DNA of 64,000 nucleotides from Adineta steineri (lineage: Eukaryota; Rotifera; Eurotatoria; Adinetida; Adinetidae). Below are positions 20,758 to 33,231 of this stretch, one piece after another (within the stretch, counting starts at the first letter, position 1; each line of letters begins with the position of its first letter). Under the pieces are notes generated by a model, which saw only the letters and a program-made list of their open reading frames with translations, searched no databases and was not told the origin of the DNA. Position numbers and translations under genes: made by a program. The DNA lies in contig CAJNOI010000324.1 in the NCBI GenBank assembly GCA_905250115.1, positions 1 through 64,000 of the forward strand. Reading direction: 5' to 3'.

Positions 20758-22140
20758 GGACGAGTGGTATTAATATTATTAAATGCCTTTATTATATAAT
20801 AAAATGAACATAAACGATAGTTGACTATTTAATCGAAAATAGTAAAAAAAATATCAGTATGAAAAACAGAAAACAACCTATTAGAAATTATCACTAAATC
20901 GCTTTCTTTCTTTTCTTATTCTTTTTATCGGTCTATTTTTCTAATAAATAATTCAATAAATAAAAAGAAAATAATATGTTGTTTGCAGGAGTCATTTCAT
21001 TAATAATTTTAACTAAGAAAAATCTGTTAGCGGAATCCCTCGCAAGATTAAAATATGAAACATGATCTAACTGTTGTTTCTACCCTCCAGAAAAAAGTTT
21101 GATTGTATTATTATGAAGCAGCTTTTACTTCATCCTTTAGCGTAAACGTATAGAATATCAGAAACAGGTACTTAATATAGGATGAACTCACTAGTTGTTA
21201 CAAAATTCAAAAGAGAAATCGATTAATATAAAAGAAAATACTCACGTATCTATCTTTCCTAAACAATATGAGTTCAACAGTTTTATTTTGTTCTGCAATT
21301 CAATCTTCTTGTCTATGACGAGGTCAAAAGAACATCTGTCGGTCACGTCTGTGTTAGAGGGGGGAGGGTACAAATTTTTGTTCCTAAACACTTCTATACA
21401 CCTTTTAGATCGTGTTTTACAAAATGTAAATTGGTAATCCTTTTCGGATCAAGAAACTTATATGTTAAAAAAAGAAAGAAATCAATATGACGAATTAAAT
21501 TTTTATATGCAATATTTTTAAATGTATTTAATAAAACAATCTAAAGTAAAGTAAACTATTAAGCCTTCATGTGTTCGATGGAACTTTAGAATAGAGTTAT
21601 ATCTCAAATTCTGTTAATATTTCTTTACGCATTATTTAATGGAAAGTATTTGGCAGAAAGCTGAGGCATTTATAGCTATTCTTGTATTTAATATTCAATT
21701 TTTCCAGCAATTGTCAATACGTAAAATTCGAAATATATCATAAATGTAAAGTACATTTATTTGGGCTACGTTCCGTCTCATCGAAATACAGCACAACGTC
21801 AGATAAAACAATTTTAGTAGTAGAAGTCGAAGCGGTGAAAGAAAACGCGTATTTATTTTTTGACATCGATAAGATGTATTGCAGGTATTCCGTTAATTAA
21901 TTAGACACATGTTTTTATTTTGTTTTTAATTTTAGAATAAATAGCAAGGTGATCAAAAAAGCAAAAATTGTAATTAGCTTGATGGCGTCGCATGTTCAAT
22001 TCTTCTTATCTGTTATACACGATAATTGTGTAAAATATTTGTAAAAAATGTTCTTCAATGTTTGTTTTTGATTGATTTAAATAAAAGTGAAAGTAAAATA
22101 TTTTCTCAATTGAATTACAGAAACGTAGGTGAAGTTGGCT

Positions 22141-22216
22141 CTTGAGGGTGTGAGTGTGGATGCAGATGCGAGTAATAAATATAAGTACCATTCAGACTCA
22201 TACCCACACCCATTCA
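22141..22216. repeat. Telomere-like hairpin repeat
   Basis: Left arm CTTGAGGGTGTGAGTGTGGA, right arm CATACCCACACCCATTCAC. Confidence 0.7.
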
Positions 22217-22487
22217 CTTTTTACGGCTGCATCATATTCAAAGATATTGACGAATGAACTATAGTTATCAGTGTTAACGGCTTTTCGAGTATTTGTGACG
22301 ATAGATAGATATATTTACATGTATTGACTTGCTAATTAATAAAAAAATAAAAGTTGAAAGAAAAAAACTTTGAAAGAGATTTTATTTCAATAATTTGAAC
22401 TGTTTAATATTTAAAGATCAATGGACATCAAAGATGGAATACATGAAACAAAAGAAGAATAGATTATTTTATGTTTTGTTTTAGAAA

Positions 22488-23160
22488 ATGACGAATTGTT
22501 GTTTCCATCATGACGACCCTCGCGGTAGTTGGATGAACTCCATCATACATTTAGTCAATGGGAATATCTGACCGAATTATATTGAAATTCATTTTTGTTG
22601 CTAATTGGGCTAATTGTATATTACAATGATGAATTTCATTTAACAGAGGTTGACCTTTGGGTAATAACCAAGTTGTTTTTGTTCTTTTTTGAAGTAGTTG
22701 CCATATTATATGTACTCTGGGGTATAAACAATGAACCGAGTTAGCAATATGCCAAATTCGTTAAACTGTTTCATTAGCTCCTACTCGATGAATACCGTTT
22801 GTACCAATTACAAAAATCCAACCTTCGTTTGATTTTAACCATAGTAACACATCAGTACAATGACTTTCTGATTTGAAACGAAAACGTATTTCATCCGAAT
22901 TACATTCGATATTTGTAACTGATAAATTACGAGCTATGAATGATCCAACAATAGGGGTAATTAGTTTATTTTTCTTTGCTGTTTTTAAATATTTTGTAGG
23001 ATGATGTGTAGAAAATAAACAATGTTGAAGACGACGTTATTTATATTTTTGACGTAATTGATAAAAAAATTGTGAACGATTAATCTAATTAGTTTCAAGA
23101 TGTTCATATTTAACATAAAGACATCAGCTGGCATACAGCGAGGGAGAACCAAATTTATTT
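22488..23160 (-). pseudogene. SGNH/GDSL-hydrolase-like relic
   Basis: Read on the minus strand, one frame keeps the SGNH block order. VGSFIARNL corresponds to block I (GDS, with the Asp missing), VIGTNGI to block III (GTND, Asp to Gly), and YDGVHPT is an intact block V with the Asp-x-x-His pair. In-frame TAA codons fall between GTNG and block V and again just before YDGVHP, and more stops lie upstream. I infer a decayed SGNH-hydrolase gene, either a host gene or cargo of a retroelement. It lies about 270 bp from a hairpin copy (22141-22216). Confidence 0.6.
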
Positions 23161-23612
23161 AATTGATATGTCTCTGTTCCATTGTAAAACATTTTGTTTA
23201 TGTATACGTGTCGATCGTTTCTATTGTCGTATCATTTAGTGATGCTTTCATTCTTTGATTCTTAATTATTAGTATTTGTAAAGAAACAGCAGAAGAAGAT
23301 AATCTATCTGTTTAAAAAGTATGACACATAAATTTATTACCCTTTACAATAACAGCTCCATGTGGTGGTAATTTCTTCTGCTTAGCTTTTTCACAACATT
23401 CAGTGCCATTTGATACACTTAATAAATTTATTACACATATTTCTGTCTCATCGAAAAATTATATATAAACGTTGCACTGTCAGTTCATTTTATCGATTAT
23501 TTCGTCGAAATATTTCGTCACAAAATCTATCGTTTAGGTAGTAAGTAGATATTTGAACTTTTATCAATAGAAATTTTATATTATATGCGAAAAAATAGGG
23601 ACAACATCAGCC

Positions 23613-24855
23613 ATGCTATTAAATCTGACCATCATTATCTTAGATCTGTTCACAAACGTTAATACTTCACCAATTGACAATGCGCCAGCTGTTCAACGGA
23701 AAGACAGTATACATAATAAGTTAATTAACAGTGAAAATTTGGTTATTCATGAAGACAGAACAGTCGTTTTCAGTCGAAGCGGATATTATTATGAAGCAAA
23801 TGATATTTTTGGTTTAACAGTAACAATACCAGTTACTCAATATGTCTGTTCAAAATTTATCACTAGCCAATCTTCTATCGCTGATTTTTCGCAGAAAACG
23901 CACCTGTAAAAACTCACCATGACTATCCTCGTAGTAAACGTTACATACGACTAATCATCGTTACTACTGACGGTGTGCTAACTCTTCTTTTTGCAGGAGA
24001 TGTAACTGTTTATATTACAACGAAAAGAGCGCAATTAAATAATCGAGTGTCCAAAATTCAATGATCAGTTTCTGCCACGAACAAACAGTACAATTTAATT
24101 AGCATGCTCATTTAGTAGAGCTTAAGAAAATATGGCTATCATGCAAACTAATACAGAAATCATAGCTCCGAGAAAATGAAGAGCTTCATGCGCCGTATCG
24201 AGAACAATGGTAAAACAAAATGAAATTATAGAAATTATTTATGAGCATCTTAAACATTCTGTACCCAATGTGAGAGAGTCGAAAGTCACATTCATATCGC
24301 GAATGCTATTTGTGCAGGCTGTACATTTTATTACATCGGAAAATGAATTACTAATGATACTACAGGGTATTATCCAGAGCATTTAGGTAACATCGTCTTT
24401 ATGTCTTACGAAAAGTAATAGGCTTATCTAACAGTAGATATATTAAATGGCGAGAGATTATAGAAAGAACAGTATGTGATTTTGGGAACTACACAGTTTG
24501 TCGAGAACCGCCCATTGTTCAGAAACGTATAAATCATATATGCTTAGAACAGCTAATTTCAATCGAACATTCGTTTCATTGTCAGGTTCAGGATTCTGTT
24601 TATAGTTCTCCACATTTTGATAATATAGGATCCAATATAATGGCATTGTCCACACAGACACCTATAAACTGCGCCAAAAATGGAGAATTTCAGTGTGAAG
24701 GCAATATAAATTTTACGAGGGATAATCGATGTCAGATCTTACAGCCATATATAATAAAAAGTACTAATGATGATATTGTTCCAGTCATCGAATCGATTCG
24801 TCCGTTAAATATAGTTCTCCCTAAAGTATATCCCCTTGCGGCAGATAAAAGCCAT
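23613..24855 (+). pseudogene. Decayed glycoprotein-like gene, possibly a retroelement envelope
   Basis: Starts with a Met and a hydrophobic signal-like stretch (23613-23655). The first frame stops at 23907-23909. A shifted frame continues with a basic RSKR tetrad (23930-23941) before a hydrophobic stretch, as at a furin site, then stops near 24062. A later open stretch (about 24454-24855) has spaced Cys and N-glycosylation motifs. At least one frameshift and many stops are present. The layout is that of a class I envelope-type glycoprotein of an old LTR element, but no polymerase or LTR is seen nearby and the match is by layout only. The last open stretch runs into the hairpin at 24856. Confidence 0.3.
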
Positions 24856-24938
24856 CTTGAGGGTGGGAGTGGGTATGAGTGTCTCTTCATATCCTTTATT
24901 CGCATCCACACCCCACTCACATTCACACTCAGACCCAC
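24856..24938. repeat. Telomere-like hairpin repeat abutting a relic
   Basis: Left arm CTTGAGGGTGGGAGTGGGTA, right arm CACCCCACTCACATTCACAC and following C-rich blocks. Confidence 0.65.
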
Positions 24939-24981
24939 CTCATACTATCCCCACGTCTATACCTTGAAGATTTTATGACTG

Positions 24982-25071
24982 TCGATATCTGGTTGGTCAA
25001 TTTTGTGAACTTCGATTTCTGATCGGTCATTTTTGGTGAACTCGATACCTAATTGCTCGATTTTGGTGGAT
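24982..25071. repeat. Three tandem copies of a 30-bp unit
   Basis: Copies at 24982-25011, 25012-25041 and 25042-25071 share TCGATxxCTxxTxGxTCxxTTTT. On the minus strand the period of ten codons gives a degenerate acidic decapeptide (KIDQPDIDSH, KNDRSEIEVH, KIEQLGIEFT). Confidence 0.65.
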
Positions 25072-27575
25072 TGGATGGGTTTGAGCTCTGACCTGCGACG
25101 TACGACAGACATACAGACGCATTCCCATTTTTTTCGGAACATTTTTTTCGGAATACACTCCCTTCAGCCGAAGGAAAAAATCGTCGATTTATCGCGATTA
25201 ACTAGCGGTTTTTTTGAAATCGCGATTCATCGCCCAAACCTAGGCGATTTTGATGACTTGGGTAGCTTCAAAGAAGTAAACTTCCTGTCGAATTGTCTCT
25301 CACATCTTCATCCTTTTTGCTTGTTGTGTTTACGATGATTAATCAACTACGAATAAATTTTTTTCTCTCTTCAGGTGTTTGCTTTTCCGGATTTTTCTTT
25401 TTGTGGATTTATTTTTCTGAATGTTTTTTCCGGATTTTTGACAACACCTTTTTACTACCGCCGCTATTTTAACTACACGATTTTCATTATTATTTTATTA
25501 TTATTCTAGTGAAATATCTTGTAAGCACGATCGTATATCAGAAATGTATATGTCAGTGGCAGCTTATTTTTCTTTTCTATCGTGGCGCGGCACGGTAGTC
25601 GTATCGTTCTTTAAGCCGCTGCGGCATGGCACGGCAGTGGCTGAAATTTTGAAAAGTTTTCTTTCCTTTTATGAAAAAATCTATAACGCTTGAGATTATA
25701 ATTTTACCATGATTCACATTAAAAGAAGTTTCCTTCTTTATCAGCACATTTTAAGGTTATTGCGCCGTCTAACTACAACAAAAGTATTAATATCGTGCGA
25801 TTGAATGATGACTTTCTTGGAGAACAAGCTTAACAATTTTAAGACATATATTATATCTCATTACAACTGATGTACATATCAATAATGCATCTTTAATTCT
25901 TTATTGGTGAGGTTGTTTTTGAAAAACTCAGGTTTAAAGAAAAATTGAAAATAGATGTTTTTTCAATCAAAAATTATTATCAAAAGTACTTTAGAGTGTG
26001 AGTATAAGTAGGGATGGTGGGGTTCTCTTTTCCCATACCCATACCCTTGAAGCATAGAATAATCATCATTAGAAAATTATCTCATTCACAAAATTATATT
26101 TTCCTAGTGAATTTAGTTTATGTTATGTGCTTTGAGAAAAGCAACAGATTATGAGTAAATCTTTTTCTTATTAAAACAGATGCTGCTATATTCTACCGCT
26201 TCTAACACATAAATAAAAAAAATAACAACTATTTCCACGACATAAAGAGTGAAAAACAACTATTAAATAATAATTGATCATACAGTACCATGAAAAATAA
26301 AAATATTCCTATCATGTTCACATATTGTTATTTTATAATATTTGAAAATTAGTATTCAATTTCGCGATTGGAATTTGCCAGAGAAAAATATCAGTTTATC
26401 ATATTCAGTTTATCAATAATAATGTTCCATCATTTTCACAAACACACCTTTCAATATATCTCGTGGTTCATCATCGACAGACTTTTCGAATTAGTTCTTT
26501 ATACATAAGTAACGCACGTCGAGTGAATTTGCTTGATCCTCGACTGAATAAAACCTGACAGTCATGAATTAACTGTTATTATGTTCAACTTCAAACTGCT
26601 GCTAAGCAAACACACACACACACACATATATAAAAAAAAGCACCTTTGTTTCTCATTTTCTCTCTTGCTTTCCTTTGTTTCACTTTTATTTGTGCCTATC
26701 CATACGGTTTCTCTTTTGTTTGGATCCATTTCTTTTTACTCTTATCTTCTTTTTCTGTTCTACCATTTATTTTTCTTTTATCGGTTCTTTTTCTATTTTT
26801 TTCCTCTCATTTATCTTATTTGTCTCTCTTCTCCAGATTTTAAAGTGTCTTAATTTGACTCGGTGATTTTCCAAAATATTGAAAACCGAATGATCCAGAA
26901 GCTGACCGATTAGCGTGCAACAAGCGATTTTTCTGCTATTTTTCATAGAAAACACAGTTACACAAGCAGACGAAAGAACACCCTTAAAAATCCTATCATC
27001 AATCCAAGTAACTAAGTGCACTCTCCGAATAACACTGATAAAAATATTCACTAAAATCTGATTTGCCTCATTGATGAAACTTGAGTTTTTGATTGTGAAT
27101 AATTCTTTGACCTTGATCTTGGCAAACACACAAAATTATTTCAATTTGTTTTCGTATGATCCTTTCTTTAGTCGAAAGCATATTGTTATTTTGTTAACAA
27201 TTAAAGCTAAAAAATCTATTGTCTGACATTACATCTTCTTTTATTAATAGTAGAGATGTTGATCGATCAACTGAAACATCGTCACATACTTCTCATTTTG
27301 TCATACACAAAATATTATTCAACAGGAAAATGAGAAAAAATTTGCTTTGAGCAAATTCTAACCTGAGAAAAAAACACATATTTGTGTCATATATTTTTTT
27401 AACTAATTCATTCTAATATCTATACAATGGACAGATGGCTTTTGATAGAAACAAACTGGTGCGATTCATTGTCAGGATTTTTTTTCATTTCCTTGTATAA
27501 TATTTATCATATATCTTCATGATATTTTGAATCTCATATAAAGAGAAGCTGAGCGACTAGTTGTTCAATTTGTAA
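25072..27575. other. AT-rich spacer upstream of the three-module gene
   Basis: Contains a hairpin copy (25994-26051), a CA/TA microsatellite near 26609-26630 and long T-rich tracts. The open frames at 26581-26866 are low-complexity Phe/Leu/Ser runs and not genes. No family was recognised. Confidence 0.5.
25994..26051. repeat. Telomere-like hairpin repeat (diverged)
   Basis: Left arm GAGTGTGAGTATAAGTAGGG, right arm CCCATACCCATACCCTTGAA. Confidence 0.5.
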
Positions 27576-28917
27576 ATGGCAGAAACCATCTCTCATGATC
27601 GAATCAGTAGGTTCAAGCAAATACGTGATCATATAAGAAAAATTAATCTTTTCGACGATGAAGAAACCATATCTACCATCGATCAGTTACTTGGAACAAG
27701 AATTGTTATCTTTCTAATGACTACTGCTCTCATTATTATTATTACTTACGCTGGTTCCACTATCCAGACACATTCTGTCACTGTCCATTCACCATCTGAA
27801 ACTATTTTCAAAAACCTATCTATTCGATATCCAAGTACACTTTCATGTCGATGTACAGAAACATCGATTCATCATCATAAATTTCTTTCGTTTGATCCAC
27901 AATATCATCCAATATGTACAAGTCAATTTCTTAATCATTCATTTATTTCAGCTTTATCTAAGATAAACATCGGTGACTATTATAGGTTAGATTATCGCAT
28001 TATAGTGTCATCTCATTTCCAGCTACTTGCACTACTTTGTGAAACAATAAAACAAATGATGGATGATTCATTATTTGTTTTTAATTCTAAACGCATTATG
28101 ACCACTCAAGTTTTGTCCATTGAAAAATTTGATGCTCAGATAAATCAACTCGTAAAACAGCTAAAATCAACAATAATAGCTGATATGAAACATACAAGTG
28201 ACCATCTTGAATTAATTATTTTTCAAAATGGCATTTATTCAGCATTACGTACGAACTATCTTATTCAATATAATCCTGATTCTGATATATACAGTCACTT
28301 TCCAAATGAATACAACAGTTTGAGTGCTAATTGCTCTTGTATAAGAAACGCTACTTGTATGATACAAGCTGAATTTTACTATTTTAATGGATACTCAAGA
28401 CACAATTTTTCAACTGCAGATGAACCTGTGTATATTGCTACTGCAAGCCGACTATTCACTGTTCCCGGTATGATGGTTGGTTGTTCACCATACAGTACAA
28501 TACTTCAATCATCACTTAAATGTTTCTATAGCCAATCATGTATACAGCAACTGCAAATATTTATCCATGGTTTCTCATCAGTTTCACCACTTTCATCATC
28601 TCTTTTTCAACCAAATACAACAGTTGAATATCTTTTGAATGAATTATTTATTGAATCATGGAATGAAAAACGAAATTTTGATAATTATTTTAACAGTTGT
28701 TCTCCGCTTTCATGCACTTATACATATGATCGACGATTTAATCTTCTTTATATAATTATGACCATAATTGGTCTTTTTAGTGGTGCACAGATGGCTATGT
28801 TTCTTATTGCTCCATTTATTGTTAATATCATACGACGATGTCAAAAGTGTAAACATCAGTCTAACACAACTGAGAATCTATCAAATGAAATTGAACTTGA
28901 AACAAATTCCAATCAAA
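27576..28917 (+). other. Module 1 of the three-module protein (intronless)
   Basis: ATG at 27576. TM1 is about residues 41-60, with YPSTLSCRC near 85 and the second TM about 390-419, then a polar Asn/Glu-rich cytosolic tail. Read without the splice it would end at 28953-28955 as a 459-residue protein whose last ten residues are hydrophobic (intron-like T-rich DNA). Confidence 0.75.
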
Positions 28918-31900
28918 GTGAATTTTTTCTTTTTATGATTATCTTCTTTAGTTGAAAGATTTGTTTTATAGGTTTAAAAGATCGTTTAATGTCTCTTGTG
29001 AAACTAATAAAGATGAAACTACTTACATTAAATATGTTTCCATACTTATCTGAGATTACTGATGGTATTTATTCTACACGTGTCTATTTGCTAACATTTG
29101 TTGTTGGAATAATTATTTTAGTATTTTATGCATCAATCTCTGTTCAAATACGAAGTATCACTGTATATCAACCATCATTAAATAAATATGAACAATTGTA
29201 TAGACGATATTCACGAACACTTGTGTGTCCATGTACTCGTCTCTCTATCCCATACTCATCAATCATAGATATAGTGCCTCATTATCATCAAGTGTGTTCA
29301 AGTGATTTCATTAAAGATGATGCCTGGTTGCTCTACTTTACAGGAACTTTTCCTTCTTTTCACACTTTTGATTTCCGTGGTATAGGTATGGAATTGTTTT
29401 CTTTACTTCAAACATTATGTCGAATGTCAAATGAGACAGTGATAAATGAACTATTTGTTTTTAATCATATGGAATTTATTAGTAGTCAGGTAGTGGCATT
29501 TGATCTATTCGAAATACAAACATCTGCACTCATTCGTCAATTTCAACAACAGGTATAGGACATACAGAGGATAGTATTTATTTTGTTGAGTATGGCAAGT
29601 TAATCTAGCCTTTTTTTAAACAAGTGATTCAGAATCTAGTACATTTACTCAATCAGATATCTATATGAGTGTGATTACTTCTTAGATGAGAGATTGTAAT
29701 TTGAGTTTCAGTTCTAAATACTAACGAAGATTTTGTATATTCTCTTCGATTTTTTGTCGAAAAACTAAGAGTGAAAACAAAACTAAATGAAAGTTAAAAA
29801 TGATGCCAGATATAAATGCATGACAGAATCAAATAGTTCCATGTACACCTTTAGATCTTTTTTGAGAAGCCTAAAGAAAGTAGAAATGAAAACAATATCA
29901 CAGTTAATCTATTCTGTAGAGTTCCTATGTAACAACCATTCATTCTTTCTTTCATTTTCTATTGTTATTTGTGATTCTATCTGCATAGTAATAATACAAG
30001 AAGAAGACAAATAGTCTATAAACTAACATTCATATTACACTTCGAAATCAACAAAGATATGTGTAGTCAATGATTTCAATCTTATACAAATGAGTACTAG
30101 CTTTCTTTCTCAAGCATGATATGAGATGGGTTTTCATAAAAGCTCAATTTTGATGTTTATTTGTGTCGTCTCTTAATGTATTTTGATTATTTAAGACTGT
30201 CGATTCTTTTCTTGGCCTATTTGAACTTGTTCGTGCTTTGATTCAACTAAACCAATTTATTGTTGTGGGCAGCACGAATGCTGAAATATATCATTCAAAC
30301 GATAATAATAATACAATGCATTACTTTAAATCAACACAAAGCTATGATAACGACTGCTCATGTGGCAAAAGTACCTCTTGTACACGTCCTCAAGGATTTT
30401 ATTGCACAAAAAGAAATTGTAAGGGTAACTCAGCTAAACCAAATCACACGATTCCTAGCATGGTGCTAAGTTGTCTACCTGTCGATTCACTTCTTGCATC
30501 TTCACTTCAATGCCTCTACAATACATCATGTCTGCAAATGATAATTAGAGGGCGTTCGTTTGAAACTAACGCTTCAAAGATAGATCCACGTGCTGCTAAT
30601 ATTACACCGCTCAATCCTCGATTTGATCGTCGTTCTTCACCTAATACTACATTGGATAACATTGTTTCCCGGTTATTTATTGAAGATTGGACAAACACAA
30701 CTAATTTTAGTTCATATTATCATCAATGTGCACCAGATGAATGTACTTATACTTATGAACAACGTTTCAATCGAGTTTATATTGTTGCAACTGTATGTGG
30801 GATAATTGGTGGTCTTTCTGTTGCACTTAAAATATTCATTCCTCTTCTTGTAACACTACTTCAACCAATATATCATGTTTGTCGCAGACGACGTTTGGTT
30901 CAAGTTCCAACTGAAGTCACTGTAGAAACAAGTAAGAATCAACATCATATTCAATATGTAGAATATTAATAATAAATCAGACAGTATTTGATTTGTTGTG
31001 CATGTTTAATGACGAATATTTAACACTGAATGATATCTTTGAGATTATCTACTCAGATGATTTGTATGTTAATTCATCAATAACTAGTTTTTTTTGTTTA
31101 TTCTCAGGTTTTGGTCGGAAGCTGTCGTTATTGGTTGCTCAGATTCAACATTCTCTTCGAAAAATGAACTTCTATAAAATAATATCAAGAACCTCTCCTT
31201 CAGAACAACTACAAACAGCAGATCAAATATTAGTTGAACAACGTCAACAAATAGCTACTCGATTCTACGTTATCTTCGTACTCATAGCACTACTTGTGAT
31301 TATAATATTTAGTGCTCTTAATTTACAAATACATCTTATTACGATATCAACACCGACACTATCTACCTTTGAGTCTCTTCAAGATCAATACCCATCATCC
31401 CTTTCATGTCCATGTTCACAAATTACAATACAGTATTCAACTTTTGCTACAGTTGAACCAAAAAATTATCATCAAGTGTGTTCAAGTTATTTTATTACAC
31501 CAGATTTTATCAGTTTGCTTTGGGGTTCAGATGAAGCAAATGCATTTCTCTTCGATCTTGATAGAAAAATCTTAAGTACAGAATTTCGGCTGTTATCAAC
31601 ATTGTGTTCTCTTGCAATAAATACTACTCGCCAACACATTAAAATGTTTTCTTCTCGAGAACTGATAAGCGTGGAAACATTAACACGTCATTCATTTCAA
31701 ACTCAAATCAATTCGATTATGAACAGTTTTATTGTTGAAACACCAGCTAGGTTTCGAAGAATACATAAATATATCATAGAGATGTTTCGTGCCAATCAAC
31801 TGCCGAGTATGTTCTTAACAAATTGGAATCTTCGTTCGCCAAGTCTCAAAGATGGATATTATATGTTAACAAGTCCAGCATTATACAATGAAAGTGGTCA

Positions 31901-32902
31901 GTCTTGTACTTGTGATATTATGTCAACATGCACGAGATCCTTACTGACGAGTTTGAATAAAACAGAAAAGTTCCCAGGTAAAATGTCATTTAAAATCAAT
32001 GAATAAATGCAATAACAAATTATGAACATATAGCTAATAAATATAAATACCTAAAGATCGTATAATATCACACAATAGTACGCCGTTCATTATCGATTTT
32101 GACTAGTCTCTTTATTTCATTTAAAACCGAAGTTTTTATGAACTAATAGTAATAGAGCTGATATTTCTCAGTGACAACCTTATATATTTAGTTTGGAGCA
32201 TCAGAAAATGGGTCGAAAGAGAGTACATAAATGGACGTTGTAACCTATACACTCATCTATGGTAGTTCGTAATATATGCACTCAACTTCATATATATATA
32301 GATATCCACTATACATACTTGGTTAGAAAGTAAATCTGACATGTATATCATGATGGTTAGTTTCTGTTGTATAAAAAGAATCCCGAATGTATGAAGTTAT
32401 AGTATAATGCTGTTCTAGTGAATGATATGCACTAGAAATTTTCTTTCCTTGAATAGGTCTTGTTATTGGTTGTTTACCTGCTTACGGTCTTCGCCTTTCG
32501 ACACTTGAATGTTTTTACAACTCAACATGCTTGGAGAGATTAGCTACTTTTCTTAATAGTTCATATGTTCTACCACCTCTTAATATTTCCTTATATTCTC
32601 GTTTTACACCAATATCATCAACAACAATTGGAACATTGATTGATGAACTATTTATTGAAACATGGTATAATACAAGTAATTATTCCAGTTATTTTTCTAG
32701 TTGTACACCATTAACATGTCACTATAGCTATGAGAAAAGAAATAGTGTATTATATATGATAATAACATATTTGGGATTATTTGGTGGATTAACTGTTGGA
32801 CTGAAATATGTTGTTTGGTATGGTTTATGTTTGTATTGGAAAGTACGTCAATTGTGTACTAATGTTCGAAATCGAATTGAACCTATAAATATTAATGATT
32901 GA
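27576..32902 (+). CDS. Three-module two-TM Cys-rich membrane protein (single-gene model)
   Basis: Model: 27576-28917, 28972-29552, 30196-30931, 31108-31977, 32457-32902; total 3,975 nt, 1,324 residues, no frame break. Each module has a short cytosolic stub, a TM helix, an ectodomain and a second TM. The ectodomain runs from a PCx-type motif with YHQVCSS, through a CSC/CTC motif and S-L-x-C-x-Y-N-x-S-C, to LFIE-x-W...YY-x2-C-x-P-x2-C-x-Y-x-Y. Both inter-module junctions are phase 1 (GTGAAT...TATAG, 54 nt; GTAAGA...CTCAG, 176 nt), and modules two and three begin directly at the acceptor. Without splicing, modules one and two end about 12 codons later at stops, so three separate genes remain possible. 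The family is known to me only as an expanded uncharacterised set in bdelloids. Two-TM topology with a large Cys-rich ectodomain is like DEG/ENaC or P2X subunits, but I claim no homology. Confidence 0.6.
28972..30931 (+). other. Module 2 of the three-module protein (one 643-nt intron)
   Basis: Starts at the acceptor 28970-28971. An ATG (28989) lies five codons further in, so an independent start is possible. The internal intron is 29553-30195 (CAG|GTATAG ... TTTAAG|ACT, phase 0), which restores the ectodomain text between LIRQFQQ and LFELVRAL. All family Cys motifs are present. Confidence 0.75.
31108..32902 (+). other. Module 3 of the three-module protein (one 479-nt intron)
   Basis: Opens at TTTATTCTCAG|GT with FGRKLSLLV. 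The first ATG inside the module is at 31164. The internal intron is 31978-32456 (phase 1), joining the CTC region to GLVIGCLP. It ends with TM2 and a short tail, stop at 32900-32902. Confidence 0.75.
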
Positions 32903-33176
32903 AAACTTTGTAATATGAAATGCTTTATTGTTTTCTAGTTGTCAATGTTGTACATTGCTTTTGATTGTTTTAATATTATTTATCATTCTAGAGAATTATT
33001 ATATTCATATTAATGATGAACTATCTATTGAATTTCTTTTCAGAGAGAATCGAGTGATAACTAGTAGAATTTCAATGGTTAATACGCTACTTCTGAATGA
33101 CATGCAACAGATATAACAAATATGACAGGAAACATAATATTCAGTTAAATGCTTTAATCGTCAAGAAGAACATAAC

Positions 33177-33231
33177 AAGGGTGTGTATATGGGTGAGGGT
33201 ATGAATAAGATATACCCACACCCTCGAGATG
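33177..33231. repeat. Telomere-like hairpin repeat abutting a relic
   Basis: Left arm AAGGGTGTGTATATGGGTGA, right arm TACCCACACCCTCGAGATG. Confidence 0.7.

Larger units (their letters stand above)
20457..22480. other. Gene-poor spacer with two hairpin repeats
   Basis: It holds hairpins at 20654-20757 and 22141-22216. A possible orphan exon lies at 21711-21885, flanked by TTTTTCCAG and GTATTC and open in one frame, but it matches no family I know. Otherwise AT-rich with nothing recognisable. Confidence 0.5.

Noticed and set aside
26581-26866. Overlapping Phe/Leu/Ser-rich frames as small membrane proteins
   Set aside because: Translations of a T-rich low-complexity tract, open in all three frames.
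27576-30969. Modules 1 and 2 as independent genes ending at 28955 and 30969
   Set aside because: Not excluded, but less favoured. The tails after the putative donors are intron-like, only 33 and about 140 bp would separate the genes, and both junctions splice in frame in the same phase.
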